Numbered from the stretch's first letter, positions 1 to 8,184 are shown. The stretch is DNA of 64,000 bases from Streptomyces abikoensis (GCF_014648775.1 NZ_BMRT01000011.1:94725-158724); one strand, 5' to 3'. Notes: generated from the sequence alone by a model not told the origin. Numbers and translations are program-made.

Positions 1-753
1 CTTCACGGCCAGGGTGTCCCGCGCCCCCTGCGGGGTGGTCGACGCGCCCGCCGAGTCGGGCCGCCAGCGCCCGTCCGTGTACTCCGCCGTTCCGAAGACC
101 GCGGGCAGCAGCACCCCTCCCGGGTGGGTCTCCGTGGCGCGCACCGAGTCGTCGCGGACGGCCCTGGGCACCGTGCCCTCCTTCCGGACGAGGGAGAGCA
201 GCTCCATCTTGAGGATGCCCTCCGACATCCCGGTCGCGGTGAACGGATCGATGACGAAGCCGTCCGCCGGGTCCGGGGCCCGGTGGGATTCGCCCGGCTC
301 CATGGGGTCGGCGTCGGTGGGCCGGGGCGGCTCGGGGCCCTGCGGTCCGCCGCGCAGGAAGCGCTCCGCCCGCACCACCCGGTAGCGGACGCCCCGCACG
401 GCCACCTCGTCGACCGCCTCCCAGTCCATGCGCTCCGCCGCGCTCATGTACGCGTCGTGGCCGGCCGGATCGCCGGCCTCCCGGGCCGTCCGCGCCGCGA
501 GACGGAACACCGAGCCCATGGAGTCACGGGCCTCCTGCGGCTCCAGGGACGAGAGCGAGGAGACCAGCTCCCAGCCGCCCTCCATCCGTTCCTTCGCGAC
601 GCCGAAGACGGGGTGACCGTCCAGGAGGATGTCCGGATACGCCTCCCGGGCCCGCCATGCCTCGACGTCCGCGAGCGACGCGACGGGCTCTTCCGGAACC
701 GCGATCCGGATCTTGCGGTACGCGGGGACGTTCTCCCCCTCCAGCTCTGCCAT
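1..753 (-). CDS. DUF5954 family protein, 3' end beyond window
   Basis: The frame is open from an ATG at 753 to the window edge, so the C-terminus is missing and 251 codons are visible. The ATG follows a GGAGGG-like ribosome site. The segment near residues 120-135 reads RYRVVRAERFLRGGPQGPEP, which I recognise from recollection as the hallmark of the Streptomyces DUF5954 family. That family has no established function. There is no signal peptide or membrane segment. It is divergent from the cyclophilin at 929. The family call is probable; a role cannot be given. Confidence 0.75.
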   Translation of the reverse strand, partial: MAELEGENVPAYRKIRIAVPEEPVASLADVEAWRAREAYPDILLDGHPVFGVAKERMEGGWELVSSLSSLEPQEARDSMGSVFRLAARTAREAGDPAGHDAYMSAAERMDWEAVDEVAVRGVRYRVVRAERFLRGGPQGPEPPRPTDADPMEPGESHRAPDPADGFVIDPFTATGMSEGILKMELLSLVRKEGTVPRAVRDDSVRATETHPGGVLLPAVFGTAEYTDGRWRPDSAGASTTPQGARDTLAVK

Positions 754-928
754 GCCCTCCAGGGTGCCGTGGGCATGAGGGGCCGCGCAGCCGAAACGGT
801 CACTCCATGAACAGTGGACACGCGAGCGACCGCGCGGAGCGCGGCTGCACAGCAGTCCACGTGTGACAGACTGTGATCGTTTCTGCTTGAAACGCGTAAA
901 CAAGCGCACTGAACATATGGAGCACATC

Positions 929-1429
929 ATGGCCAAGGTCCGGCTGAAGACCAACCACGGTGACATCGTCCTGGAGCTCAACGAGGAGAAGGCGCCCAAG
1001 ACCGTCGAGAACTTCCTCGCCTACGTGGACAAGGGCCACTACGACGGCACGATCTTCCACCGCGTCATCCCCGGCTTCATGGTCCAGGGCGGCGGCTTCA
1101 AGCCCGGCATGGACCAGAAGCCGACGGACGCGCCCATCGACAACGAGGCGGACAACGGCCTCAAGAACACGGTGTACACCGTGGCCATGGCCCGTACGAA
1201 CGACCCCCACTCGGCGACCGCCCAGTTCTTCATCAACGTCAACGACAACGACTTCCTGAACTTCACCTCGAAGTCCCCGAACGGCTGGGGTTACGCCGTC
1301 TTCGGCCAGGTCGTCGAGGGCCAGGACGTCGTCGACAAGATCAAGGCCGTCAAGACCGGTACCCGCGGCTTCCACCAGGACGTCCCGAAGGACGACGTGG
1401 TCATCGAGAGCGCCAAGCGCGAGGCCTGA
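929..1429 (+). CDS. ppiB: Cyclophilin-type peptidyl-prolyl cis-trans isomerase
   Basis: This is a cytosolic prolyl isomerase assisting protein folding. The 166-aa product has the cyclophilin core throughout: the FHRVIPGFMVQGG active-site block, the MAR segment and the QFFIN motif. Length matches bacterial PpiB. I chose the ATG at 929 because GGAG lies 7 bases upstream. The frame stays open upstream, but the extra N-terminal residues have no counterpart in the family. The gene stands alone, divergent from the DUF5954 gene. A TTGAAA at 887-892 could be a -35 box, but no convincing -10 box accompanies it. Confidence 0.95.
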   Translation: MAKVRLKTNHGDIVLELNEEKAPKTVENFLAYVDKGHYDGTIFHRVIPGFMVQGGGFKPGMDQKPTDAPIDNEADNGLKNTVYTVAMARTNDPHSATAQFFINVNDNDFLNFTSKSPNGWGYAVFGQVVEGQDVVDKIKAVKTGTRGFHQDVPKDDVVIESAKREA

Positions 1430-1580
1430 GAACCGCGAGCCCGGCACCTGCTCCCCTGAGGAACCGGAGATGCCGGGTCCTGATCTCTTCATGTCCGCGA
1501 CACCTCGCGGTCGGCTGAGCGTCTTCCCACGGTGTTGATCTTTCCGACGGGCGTATCCGGCCATCGGAAGGAACAGGATC

Positions 1581-2156
1581 GTGTTCGTCAGGAAGTCTCG
1601 CGTCGCCGCTCTCGCGGCGCTCGCCGCCGTCGCACTGCCGGCCGGGGTGCTGAGCACCGCCACCACGGCGGAGGCCGCTTCGGGCCGGGGAGTGCCCGGC
1701 TACCGGACGTGGCAGAGCGATGTGGACAAGGCGGTCGCCCCCGCGATCCCGTGGCTGCGGGACCGTATCGCCAAGGGCGGCGACAACCCGGCCGTCGTGC
1801 TGGACATCGACAACACCGCGCTGGAGACGTACTACCACGAGGGCCAGGCCAACGAGCCGGTCCTCAAGGTGGCCCGCTGGGCGCACGAGCACAACGTGTC
1901 CGTGCTGTTCGTCACCGCCCGCAGCTCCTCGTCGTCCGCGCGGCGGCAGCTGGCGGACGCCGGCTACCCGGTGGACGCCATCTGCACGCGCGAGCACGGC
2001 GAGGAGAAGGGCGAGGGCAAGGCGCGCTGCCGGGAGGAACTCACCCGGGACGGCTACACGATCACGGCCAACATCGGCAACCGGCCCACCGACTTCGAAG
2101 GCGGCTACTTCGAGAAGGGCTTCAAACTGCCCGACTACGGCGGCCGCCTCTCCTGA
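1581..2156 (+). CDS. Secreted HAD-family acid phosphatase
   Basis: A 191-aa exported phosphatase-like protein. The N-terminus is a signal peptide: a basic start, a hydrophobic Ala/Leu core and an Ala-x-Ala-type site near residues 30-33. The mature part carries HAD motif I (LDIDNTALE, nucleophile and acid Asp), motif II (FVTAR), and a late GNRPTDFEGG segment typical of the acid-phosphatase/class B branch. The GTG start at 1581 follows GGAAGGAA at a good distance. A strong terminator follows 10 bases after the stop, so it looks monocistronic. The substrate is unknown; a nonspecific extracellular phosphomonoesterase is the likely role. Confidence 0.88.
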   Translation: MFVRKSRVAALAALAAVALPAGVLSTATTAEAASGRGVPGYRTWQSDVDKAVAPAIPWLRDRIAKGGDNPAVVLDIDNTALETYYHEGQANEPVLKVARWAHEHNVSVLFVTARSSSSSARRQLADAGYPVDAICTREHGEEKGEGKARCREELTRDGYTITANIGNRPTDFEGGYFEKGFKLPDYGGRLS

Positions 2157-2165
2157 AACCCGCCG

Positions 2166-2200
2166 CGCCCTTCGCCGCCGGACCCCGGCGGCGAAGGGCG
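2166..2200 (+). terminator. Strong hairpin terminator after the phosphatase gene
   Basis: A perfect 16-bp inverted repeat (CGCCCTTCGCCGCCGG and its complement) with a 3-base ACC loop begins 9 bases after the phosphatase stop codon. As is common in Streptomyces there is no long T tract. It separates the phosphatase from the eCIS sheath operon. Confidence 0.9.
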
Positions 2201-2220
2201 AACGCGGGTTGGCTTGTTCA

Positions 2221-2240
2221 CATGGTGTGAGCACTCCATG
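2221..2240. promoter_or_regulatory. Operator-like inverted repeat upstream of the sheath operon
   Basis: The 20-bp element has outer arms CATGG/CCATG and inner arms GTG/CAC with one mismatched base between them on each side, so 16 of 20 positions are symmetric. It sits about 105 bases upstream of the sheath start, beyond the preceding terminator. This suits a regulator site, but no cognate regulator can be named. Confidence 0.4.
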
Positions 2241-2264
2241 GCGCTACGCAAACTGACGTAGCTT

Positions 2265-2333
2265 CCCCTCTTCGCATGCGTGATCTGCGACGGCAATGGT
2301 TCGCTGCAGGCACGCATTCCCCGAAGAGAGGGG
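2265..2333 (+). promoter_or_regulatory. Structured 5' leader that may hide the sheath ribosome site
   Basis: CCCCTCTTCG at 2265-2274 can pair with CGAAGAGAGGGG at 2322-2333, with a 2-base bulge. Inside, ATGCGTG at 2276-2282 pairs with CACGCAT at 2311-2317. The downstream arm contains the only Shine-Dalgarno-like stretch (AGAGGGG), ending 10 bases before the sheath ATG at 2344. Pairing would therefore mask it. Translational control is inferred; it could equally be an operator. Confidence 0.5.
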
Positions 2334-2343
2334 CAAACAGGGC

Positions 2344-3876
2344 ATGGTCGCGCGTCCCTTGGCACCCGGAGTCTTCGTCACGGAGCGTTCGAGCGGAGTC
2401 CGGACGATCACCGGGGTGGGTACGTCCACCCCCGCGTTCCTCGGCTACACGGTGGGCGGCCCGGCGGCCCCCACACCACCGACGCTGGTGCGCAGTTGGT
2501 CCGAGTTCGTGGACACGTTCCACTTCCGTTCCCCGATGGGGCGGGAGGAGGTCGAGCGGGCGCTGGAGGGCCTGCCGGCGGCCATCGAGGAGGCGACCGC
2601 GACCCTCCAGTCCGAAGAGGCCGCGCTCCGGGACCTGGCCACCACCGGAGGCGAGCCGGTCGTCACCCCGGACGAATTCGGCAAACTCGTCGCCGTACGG
2701 ACCGCCGAGTGGGCGGGCGAGCCCGTCAGCGACGCGGACAGGCAAGCGGCCGAAGCCGCGGCCCGGAAGGTGTCGACAGCCTTTCCCGAGGACCACGCCC
2801 AGTGGATCGCGGCAGGTGACCACCTGGCCTCCCTCGGCCGCCGCCGGGACGAACTGACCTTCCTGAAAACGGTATTCGAGCAAGCGGGGGCCATCTGCCT
2901 CCACGAAGCCGTCTACGGCTTCTTCGCCAATGGAGGAAGCTCCTGCTACATCCTCCGCCTCGACCCCACCAAGGACCTCGCGAGCGAAGTCGACGGTGAC
3001 GCCGACAAACGCACCGGACTGGCCGGGCTGAAGAGCGTCCCCGACGTGAACATGGTCGCGGTACCCGACCTGTGGCACGGGGGCACATCCCCCGAGACGG
3101 CCGCGACGATCCTCGGCAAGGTGATCGGCCACTGCGCCACCCTGCGCAACCGGCTCACCCTGTGCGAGCCGCCCCCGGACACCGGGCCCAACGCCGTACC
3201 GCAATTCCTGGACCGGCTGCCGGGCCCGGACACGGACGACGCGGCGTTCACGGCGTTGTACTACCCGTGGGTGGAGGTGCCGGGCGTGGACGGGGTGCGG
3301 CGCACGGTTCCCCCGTCGGGTCACCTGGCGGGCGTGTGGGCGCGTACGGACGCGGAACGCGGGGTGTTCAAGGCTCCCGCCAACCAGAACCTCCGCGGCG
3401 TGGCCTCCCTGCCCACCCTGCTCACCGACCAGCGCCACGGCGAACTCAACGACAAGGGCGTCAACTGCCTCCGCGTCTTCCCCGACCGGGGACTGCTCGT
3501 CTGGGGCGCGCGGACTCGCTCCGGCAGCCGGGACTGGCGCTACCTGAACGTGCGCCGTCTCGTGTCGTTCCTGTCGGACTCGATCCGGCAGTCGACGACG
3601 TGGGCGGTGTTCGAGCCCAATGACGATCGGCTGTGGGCGACGTTGGGGCATTCGGTCGTGAGTTTCCTGACCGATCAGTGGCGCCAGGGGGCGTTGCTGG
3701 GCCGGACGCCGGACGAGGCGTTCTATGTGATCTGCGACCGGACGAACAACACTTCGGCCACGATCGACGCCGGGAAGGTGATCTGCGACATCGGCGTCGC
3801 GCCGGTGCGTCCGGCCGAGTTCGTCCACTTCACCATCACCCAGATCGCCGGACAGCCCGGCGGCGGCACCACCTGA
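2344..3876 (+). CDS. eCIS contractile sheath protein A
   Basis: A 510-aa phage tail sheath-family protein that would form the contractile outer sheath of the injection particle. The N-terminus (PGVFVTERSSG, then GVGTSTPAFLGY) is the classic sheath opening. A variable insertion spans roughly residues 45-190. The conserved C-terminal core runs from about residue 295 to the end, including KAPANQNLRG, INxxRxxxFLxDSIRQ-type and WAVFEPND segments. I preferred the ATG at 2344 over upstream in-frame starts because it begins the conserved sheath N-terminus. It leads an operon with a tube protein, sheath B and a PAAR-like protein. The C-terminal half is nearly identical at DNA level to sheath B. Confidence 0.93.
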   Translation: MVARPLAPGVFVTERSSGVRTITGVGTSTPAFLGYTVGGPAAPTPPTLVRSWSEFVDTFHFRSPMGREEVERALEGLPAAIEEATATLQSEEAALRDLATTGGEPVVTPDEFGKLVAVRTAEWAGEPVSDADRQAAEAAARKVSTAFPEDHAQWIAAGDHLASLGRRRDELTFLKTVFEQAGAICLHEAVYGFFANGGSSCYILRLDPTKDLASEVDGDADKRTGLAGLKSVPDVNMVAVPDLWHGGTSPETAATILGKVIGHCATLRNRLTLCEPPPDTGPNAVPQFLDRLPGPDTDDAAFTALYYPWVEVPGVDGVRRTVPPSGHLAGVWARTDAERGVFKAPANQNLRGVASLPTLLTDQRHGELNDKGVNCLRVFPDRGLLVWGARTRSGSRDWRYLNVRRLVSFLSDSIRQSTTWAVFEPNDDRLWATLGHSVVSFLTDQWRQGALLGRTPDEAFYVICDRTNNTSATIDAGKVICDIGVAPVRPAEFVHFTITQIAGQPGGGTT

Positions 3877-3896
3877 ACGCGGGGAGGCACACGCAC

Positions 3897-4337
3897 GTGT
3901 TGACCGGTGACACCTTCAGCAGCAACACCTTCGCCATCGAACTGGGCAAGTTCCAGGTCGAGACCGTCCAGGACGTCTCCGGCCTGACCCTGGAACAGGA
4001 CGTCGTCGAGACCCGTCAGGTGTCCGCCACCGGCGAGCTCATCGTGCGCAAACAGCCGGGCGCCCGGAAGACCGGCGAGATCACGGTCACCCGGGGCATG
4101 GACAAGAGCACCGCGTTCACCGACTGGATCAAGGCCACCCTGGTCAACGCCGACCTCGACAGCGCCCGGCAGAACATCACCATCGCCCTCAAGGACGCCC
4201 AGAAGCAGACGGTGCGCCGCATCCACCTCACCAACGCCTGGGCCTCCCGCTGGGAAGGGCCCCAGCTCGGGGCGGCCAACTCCGGCACCGCCACGGAACA
4301 GGTCACCATCACCTACGAGGACATCACCGTCGACTAG
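3897..4337 (+). CDS. eCIS inner tube protein (T4 gp19-like)
   Basis: A 146-aa tail tube protein, the hollow inner tube inside the sheath. The fold signature is clear: an N-terminal F-x-V-E-x-V-x-G-L strand, a central KTGEITVTRG segment, and a C-terminal ITYEDITVD ending typical of the gp19 family. The start is GTG at 3897 after GGGGAGG, 20 bases downstream of the sheath A stop. The gene lies between two sheath genes in one operon. A second, more divergent tube protein is encoded at 24439-24870, matching the two-tube arrangement of Afp/PVC-type systems, where one is the main tube and the other joins the baseplate. Confidence 0.92.
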   Translation: MLTGDTFSSNTFAIELGKFQVETVQDVSGLTLEQDVVETRQVSATGELIVRKQPGARKTGEITVTRGMDKSTAFTDWIKATLVNADLDSARQNITIALKDAQKQTVRRIHLTNAWASRWEGPQLGAANSGTATEQVTITYEDITVD

Positions 4338-4355
4338 CCGGGAGGCACAGCAACG

Positions 4356-5699
4356 ATGGCGACCAGGCCCCAGCCCCCAGGTGTCTACGTCACCGAGAAG
4401 TCCAGCGGCGTCCGCATGATCGTGGGAGTGGGCACCTCCACCCCGGCCTTCCTCGGCTACACCAAGCTGCCCGACGAGGCGCCCCCACAGCGGACCACCC
4501 CGCCCTTCACCGCCGACGAGCGCGTGATCCCCCAGCCCATCCGGGGCTGGCAGGAATTCGTCGACCGCTACAGCGTCAAGGAACTGAGCGACGAACTGGC
4601 CGTCCTCCTGAAGAAACAGAAGGACAACCCACCCCTGACCGCCGGGGACCACAAGAAGGTCCAGGTACTCCAGCGATGCCTCACCCTCGCCGAGGCGGTG
4701 TACGGGTTCTTCGCCAACGGCGGTACGACCTGCTACGTGGTCGGCTTCCTGAACCCGGGCACCCCGGTGACCGGCTCCGGGCTCGCCGGGGACGCGGAGG
4801 CGCGCACGGGCCTGGGCGGGCTGGAGACCGTGCCGGAAGTCACCATGGTCGCCGTGCCCAGCCTCTGGGACATGACCGTCGCCGCCACCGAGACCGAAAC
4901 CCCGCCGACGCCGGATCTGCCGACCGGCAGGGGACTGATCGACAAGGTGCTCGCCCACTGCACCCAACTGCGCAACCGGCTCGCCGTGGTCGACGCGCCG
5001 CCCGGCCAACTCGTCGAACCGCTCAAGGACTTCGTGGGCGAGCTCGCCACACCCGACTCGGACGACGCGGCGTTCACGGCGTTGTACTACCCGTGGGTGG
5101 AGGTTCCCGGTGTGGACGGGGTGCGGCGCACGGTTCCCCCGTCGGGTCACCTCACGGGGGTGTGGGCGCGTACGGACGCCGAGCGCGGGGTGTTCAAGGC
5201 TCCCGCCAACCAGAACCTCCGGGGCGCCCTCGGCATCCCCACCCTGCTGACCGACGACCAGAACGGGGAACTCAACGACAAGGGCGTCAACTGCCTCCGC
5301 GTCTTCCCCGGCCGGGGACTGCTGGTCTGGGGTGCGCGGACCCGGTCGAGCAGTCGGGACTGGCGGTACCTGAACGTGCGCCGTCTCGTGTCGTTCCTGT
5401 CCGATTCGATCCGGCAGTCGACGACGTGGGCGGTGTTCGAGCCCAATGACGACCGGTTGTGGGCGACGTTGGGCCATTCGGTCGTGAGTTTCCTGACCGA
5501 TCAGTGGCGCCAGGGGGCGTTGCTGGGCCGGACGCCGGACGAGGCGTTCTATGTGATCTGCGACCGGACGAACAACACCTCGGCCACGATCGACGCCGGG
5601 AAGGTGATCTGCGACATCGGCGTCGCGCCGGTGCGCCCGGCCGAGTTCGTCCACTTCACCATCACCCAGATCGCCGGACAGCCCGGCACGACAGGCTGA
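4356..5699 (+). CDS. eCIS contractile sheath protein B
   Basis: A 447-aa second sheath protein, shorter than sheath A because its variable insertion is smaller. It starts PPGVYVTEKSSG and continues GVGTSTPAFLGYTK, the standard sheath N-terminus. From about residue 235 to the end it almost duplicates sheath A, with shared synonymous codons including the Streptomyces-rare TTG. The ATG at 4356 follows GGGAGG, 18 bases after the tube stop. Afp/PVC systems carry two to four sheath paralogues that occupy different particle positions. A and B may be main and base-proximal sheaths, but which is which cannot be read from the sequence. Confidence 0.93.
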   Translation: MATRPQPPGVYVTEKSSGVRMIVGVGTSTPAFLGYTKLPDEAPPQRTTPPFTADERVIPQPIRGWQEFVDRYSVKELSDELAVLLKKQKDNPPLTAGDHKKVQVLQRCLTLAEAVYGFFANGGTTCYVVGFLNPGTPVTGSGLAGDAEARTGLGGLETVPEVTMVAVPSLWDMTVAATETETPPTPDLPTGRGLIDKVLAHCTQLRNRLAVVDAPPGQLVEPLKDFVGELATPDSDDAAFTALYYPWVEVPGVDGVRRTVPPSGHLTGVWARTDAERGVFKAPANQNLRGALGIPTLLTDDQNGELNDKGVNCLRVFPGRGLLVWGARTRSSSRDWRYLNVRRLVSFLSDSIRQSTTWAVFEPNDDRLWATLGHSVVSFLTDQWRQGALLGRTPDEAFYVICDRTNNTSATIDAGKVICDIGVAPVRPAEFVHFTITQIAGQPGTTG

Positions 5700-5707
5700 C
5701 GGAACCC

Positions 5708-6142
5708 ATGCAGAAGACCGTGGTCAGGCAGGGTGACACCGTCACCCTGGCCCTGACACCCCCGGCTGCTTTCTTCCCACCGTCCCCGGTCGTCATCCCC
5801 ATCCCGAAAGGCACGGCGGGGTTCCGTGTCGAAGGGCTCCCCGCCTGTGTGCCGGACGACATCGAGACCATGGTCATTCCCGTCGGCTATGCGACCCTGG
5901 CCTTCCCCCAGGCGGGAACGGGCAGCGTTCAGCTGAAGGTTCCCGCCCAGAACCGTGCCACATACGCGAGGACCGGCCACGGCGTGACGGAAGCCGTCGT
6001 CGACGGCGGCCCGCTCGAGCTGACCCTCACCGTGGTCGGCCCGGCGAGCAACTCCTCCGGTGCGACTGACGCGGTGGGCAACAAGTACCCCGGAACGGCG
6101 ACCTTCACCTGTCTCCGCGTACGCCCTGTGACAGCCGGATAA
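5708..6142 (+). CDS. Small beta-rich protein, possible eCIS spike-tip (PAAR-like)
   Basis: A 144-aa protein starting 8 bases after the sheath B stop, so it is translationally linked to the sheath operon. It is rich in Val, Pro and Gly with almost no charged helices. Segments such as VEGLPACVPDD, a central G-T-G, and a late KYPGTATF remind me of small PAAR-like proteins found in other eCIS loci (central motif GKPxCVxGDE, then GTG, then Y-x-GTG-x-F). No other PAAR candidate exists in the window, and eCIS need a spike tip. The resemblance is from memory, and an unrelated accessory protein is possible. Confidence 0.5.
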   Translation: MQKTVVRQGDTVTLALTPPAAFFPPSPVVIPIPKGTAGFRVEGLPACVPDDIETMVIPVGYATLAFPQAGTGSVQLKVPAQNRATYARTGHGVTEAVVDGGPLELTLTVVGPASNSSGATDAVGNKYPGTATFTCLRVRPVTAG

Positions 6143-6156
6143 CAGCGCTGTTCGGG

Positions 6157-7182
6157 CTATAGATCCTTGAGAGTGGCGAGGGTGTCCTCTATGCGCGGGG
6201 ACCGCTGGACGAAGCCGACCCCGACCCGGCTGTAACGGTCGGTGGCCCGGCTCCAGTCGTAGTTCCCGCGCATACAGGCCCGGTTCGCCTCCAGGAAGCG
6301 GTGGGTGCTCTCACGCTGCCGCGGGGACAGTTCCAGGGAGGCGCACAACTCGTGCGTCCGGTCGGCGAGCCGGCGGAAGCGGTCGACACGTCGGTGGACC
6401 ATCTCCCGCAGCAGGTCGACGGCCTCCTCCTGCGAGCAGTCGTGTTCGCGGCGGAGGAGCAGGACCGCGTTGTCCGGTTCCCCGTTGGCCACGTCCTTCT
6501 CCAGCGAGTGGAGGTCGTTGGTGAGGATGACCACCTCCGCGGTGATCTCGCGGATCTCCTGGACGAGGGTGCTCTCGTGGACCTCCGGGGGCGCTTCGAA
6601 ACCCCCGCAGCGTTCGGTGGTGTCCAGGACGCCCTCCACGCCTATCGCCAGCCGCCGTAACGCCAGGTACCGGTTCATGTCCAGGACGAGGCCGGCCCTG
6701 CGGTTGACCGCCTCGGTGACGTACGTGAGGAAGTACTGCTCCCAGTGGCGTGCGGCGCGCTCCCGCCAGGCCGGCGACATGCCCTGCCGCAGCCGCTCCC
6801 AGTGGTCGAGCCACAGCCGGGCGAGCGGGAACGTGGGTTCGGCCGAGGGCGCGCCCGGGCTCCGCCGGGCGAGCGTGGCCATCTCCTGGCAGACCTCGTA
6901 GGCGGCCAGCGGGTCCCTGCCCAGGTGACTGTCGAAGAGGTCGTCGAAGAAGAAGTAGAACGTCTGCCCTTGGATGCCCAGTTCCAGGTCGTCCCCGAAC
7001 GCGTCGGGGTGGAAACGGCCGGCGAGCTCCGCCACCGCCCACGTCAGATACCGTTCGGCGTTGGACGCGCTGGTGATGTATCCCTCCGCCTTCAGCCACT
7101 TCAGGTGACGGGCGCTCGCGGCCTCGACGTCCGGGCTGATGCGTACCTCGAAGGGAATGTCCAGCGGAACATTCTGCGGCAT
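6157..7182 (-). CDS. Class I terpene synthase (sesquiterpene-cyclase type)
   Basis: A 341-aa all-helical terpene cyclase predicted to ionise a prenyl diphosphate using Mg2+. The first metal motif is DDLFD at residues 80-84, preceded by an FYFFF run. The second is NDLHSLEKD at 222-230, where the last ligand is Asp rather than the usual Glu. The RY pair that contacts diphosphate is at 316-317. Length fits the bacterial pentalenene-synthase class. The ATG at 7182 has GGAGGGGG just upstream, so the longer open frame is rejected. It is convergent with the PAAR-like gene (14-base gap, with the palindrome AACAGCGCTGTT at 6141-6152). No prenyltransferase is nearby. The product is not predictable. Confidence 0.93.
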   Translation of the reverse strand: MPQNVPLDIPFEVRISPDVEAASARHLKWLKAEGYITSASNAERYLTWAVAELAGRFHPDAFGDDLELGIQGQTFYFFFDDLFDSHLGRDPLAAYEVCQEMATLARRSPGAPSAEPTFPLARLWLDHWERLRQGMSPAWRERAARHWEQYFLTYVTEAVNRRAGLVLDMNRYLALRRLAIGVEGVLDTTERCGGFEAPPEVHESTLVQEIREITAEVVILTNDLHSLEKDVANGEPDNAVLLLRREHDCSQEEAVDLLREMVHRRVDRFRRLADRTHELCASLELSPRQRESTHRFLEANRACMRGNYDWSRATDRYSRVGVGFVQRSPRIEDTLATLKDL

Positions 7183-7290
7183 GCGTGATCCCCCTCCTCG
7201 CTGACATCCAGGAGATCCAACGATCACCGGCAGGGGCCCATGTGACAAGTCTTCTGGTCTGTCGGCCCCGACCTGTGGTATGAGGACCGG

Positions 7291-8148
7291 TCAGGAGCCC
7301 GCCACTTCCGTGGCCCAGACGAAGTCGTAGCGTATGTGCCGGCCACCGACCACCGTTCCCTCGCCGCGGTCGCGCATGTTCACCGTGAAGGCCGCCTTCG
7401 GCAGGAGCAGCACTTCCTGTTCGTCCGGCTCCCTGGAGAAGTAGGCGATGTCCCTGCCGCTGTGCCCGGTCAGCTCCAGGCAGTACAGCACCCGGCGGCC
7501 CCCGGCGGGCGGATGCTGGAGCGGCAGGAACTTCTCCGCCTCCTCCCGGCTGCGGCTGGTGCTGGTGAAGCCGCTGAACGTCATGCGGGTGCGGGGCACC
7601 AGCTCCCAGCCCGCCCGGTACACCACGCCCTCGACCGGCGGCAGTCTGTCCAGCGCTTCGACGAGCATGTCGGCATGCGACTTGGCCTCGGCCCGCAGTG
7701 TGTCCGCGAGGCCGTGCATCCGCCCCCGGACGGCCTCCAGCCGCACCGAGCGCTCCGCGTCGGACAGCCCGGCCGCCCGGTAGGCGTCGATCAGCCGCTG
7801 GAGCTCCGGGTCCCGCCAGGCGGCGTACGGCACCTCGACCGGCAGGCCCTGCTTCAGCAGAGAGATCATCTCGTCGACCAGCCGGTGCACACCCGCCGGG
7901 CCCAGGGCCCCGGGAGCGGCCAGGACACGGTTGACGAGCTGATGGTTGCTCCCGGTGTACTGCGCCAGGGCCAGCAGGTACGGCAGGCGGAGCTCGGCCC
8001 CCAGCCGGGACCGCTCCGCGTCCGCCTCCGCCCCCGTCAGACCCTGCCCGGCCAGCCAGTCGGTCAGCTCGGCGCCCGGACGCCGCCGGAGGAGGGCCCG
8101 CCGCTTGCGGCGCGCCCCGGCCACCGTACGGTCGTCCACGGTGACCAT
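7291..8148 (-). CDS. R-S-E type ADP-ribosyltransferase, candidate eCIS effector
   Basis: A 285-aa protein with the full mono-ADP-ribosyltransferase signature: catalytic Arg in VVYR at residue 178, the STS motif at 196-198 (GFTSTS), and the ExE pair E243-Q-E245 in PDEQEVLL. ExE is the arginine-modifying version of the motif. An upstream helix block YTGSNHQLVNRVL near 64-76 matches the start of exoenzyme-type ART domains. There is no signal peptide, so export would need another route. It is the last gene of the eCIS minus operon, 36 bases after a cargo-like gene. A G/C hairpin (GCCCCC/GGGGGC) lies directly before the ATG. Toxin cargo is an inference; a self-acting regulatory ART is the alternative. 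Confidence 0.82.
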   Translation of the reverse strand: MVTVDDRTVAGARRKRRALLRRRPGAELTDWLAGQGLTGAEADAERSRLGAELRLPYLLALAQYTGSNHQLVNRVLAAPGALGPAGVHRLVDEMISLLKQGLPVEVPYAAWRDPELQRLIDAYRAAGLSDAERSVRLEAVRGRMHGLADTLRAEAKSHADMLVEALDRLPPVEGVVYRAGWELVPRTRMTFSGFTSTSRSREEAEKFLPLQHPPAGGRRVLYCLELTGHSGRDIAYFSREPDEQEVLLLPKAAFTVNMRDRGEGTVVGGRHIRYDFVWATEVAGS

Positions 8149-8184
8149 GCCCCCGTCCCCGGGGGCGGCGAGCGCCTTCTCCTC

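Noticed and set aside
1434..1485. Terminator after the cyclophilin gene (CCCGGCA/TGCCGGG arms)
   Set aside because: The loop is about 24 bases and the stem only 7 bp, too weak to call with confidence.
2218..5654. Long minus-strand open frames (536 and 643 aa) across the sheath and tube genes
   Set aside because: They mirror the sense genes in the high-GC antisense frame, lack family motifs, and resemble each other only because the sheath genes are duplicated.
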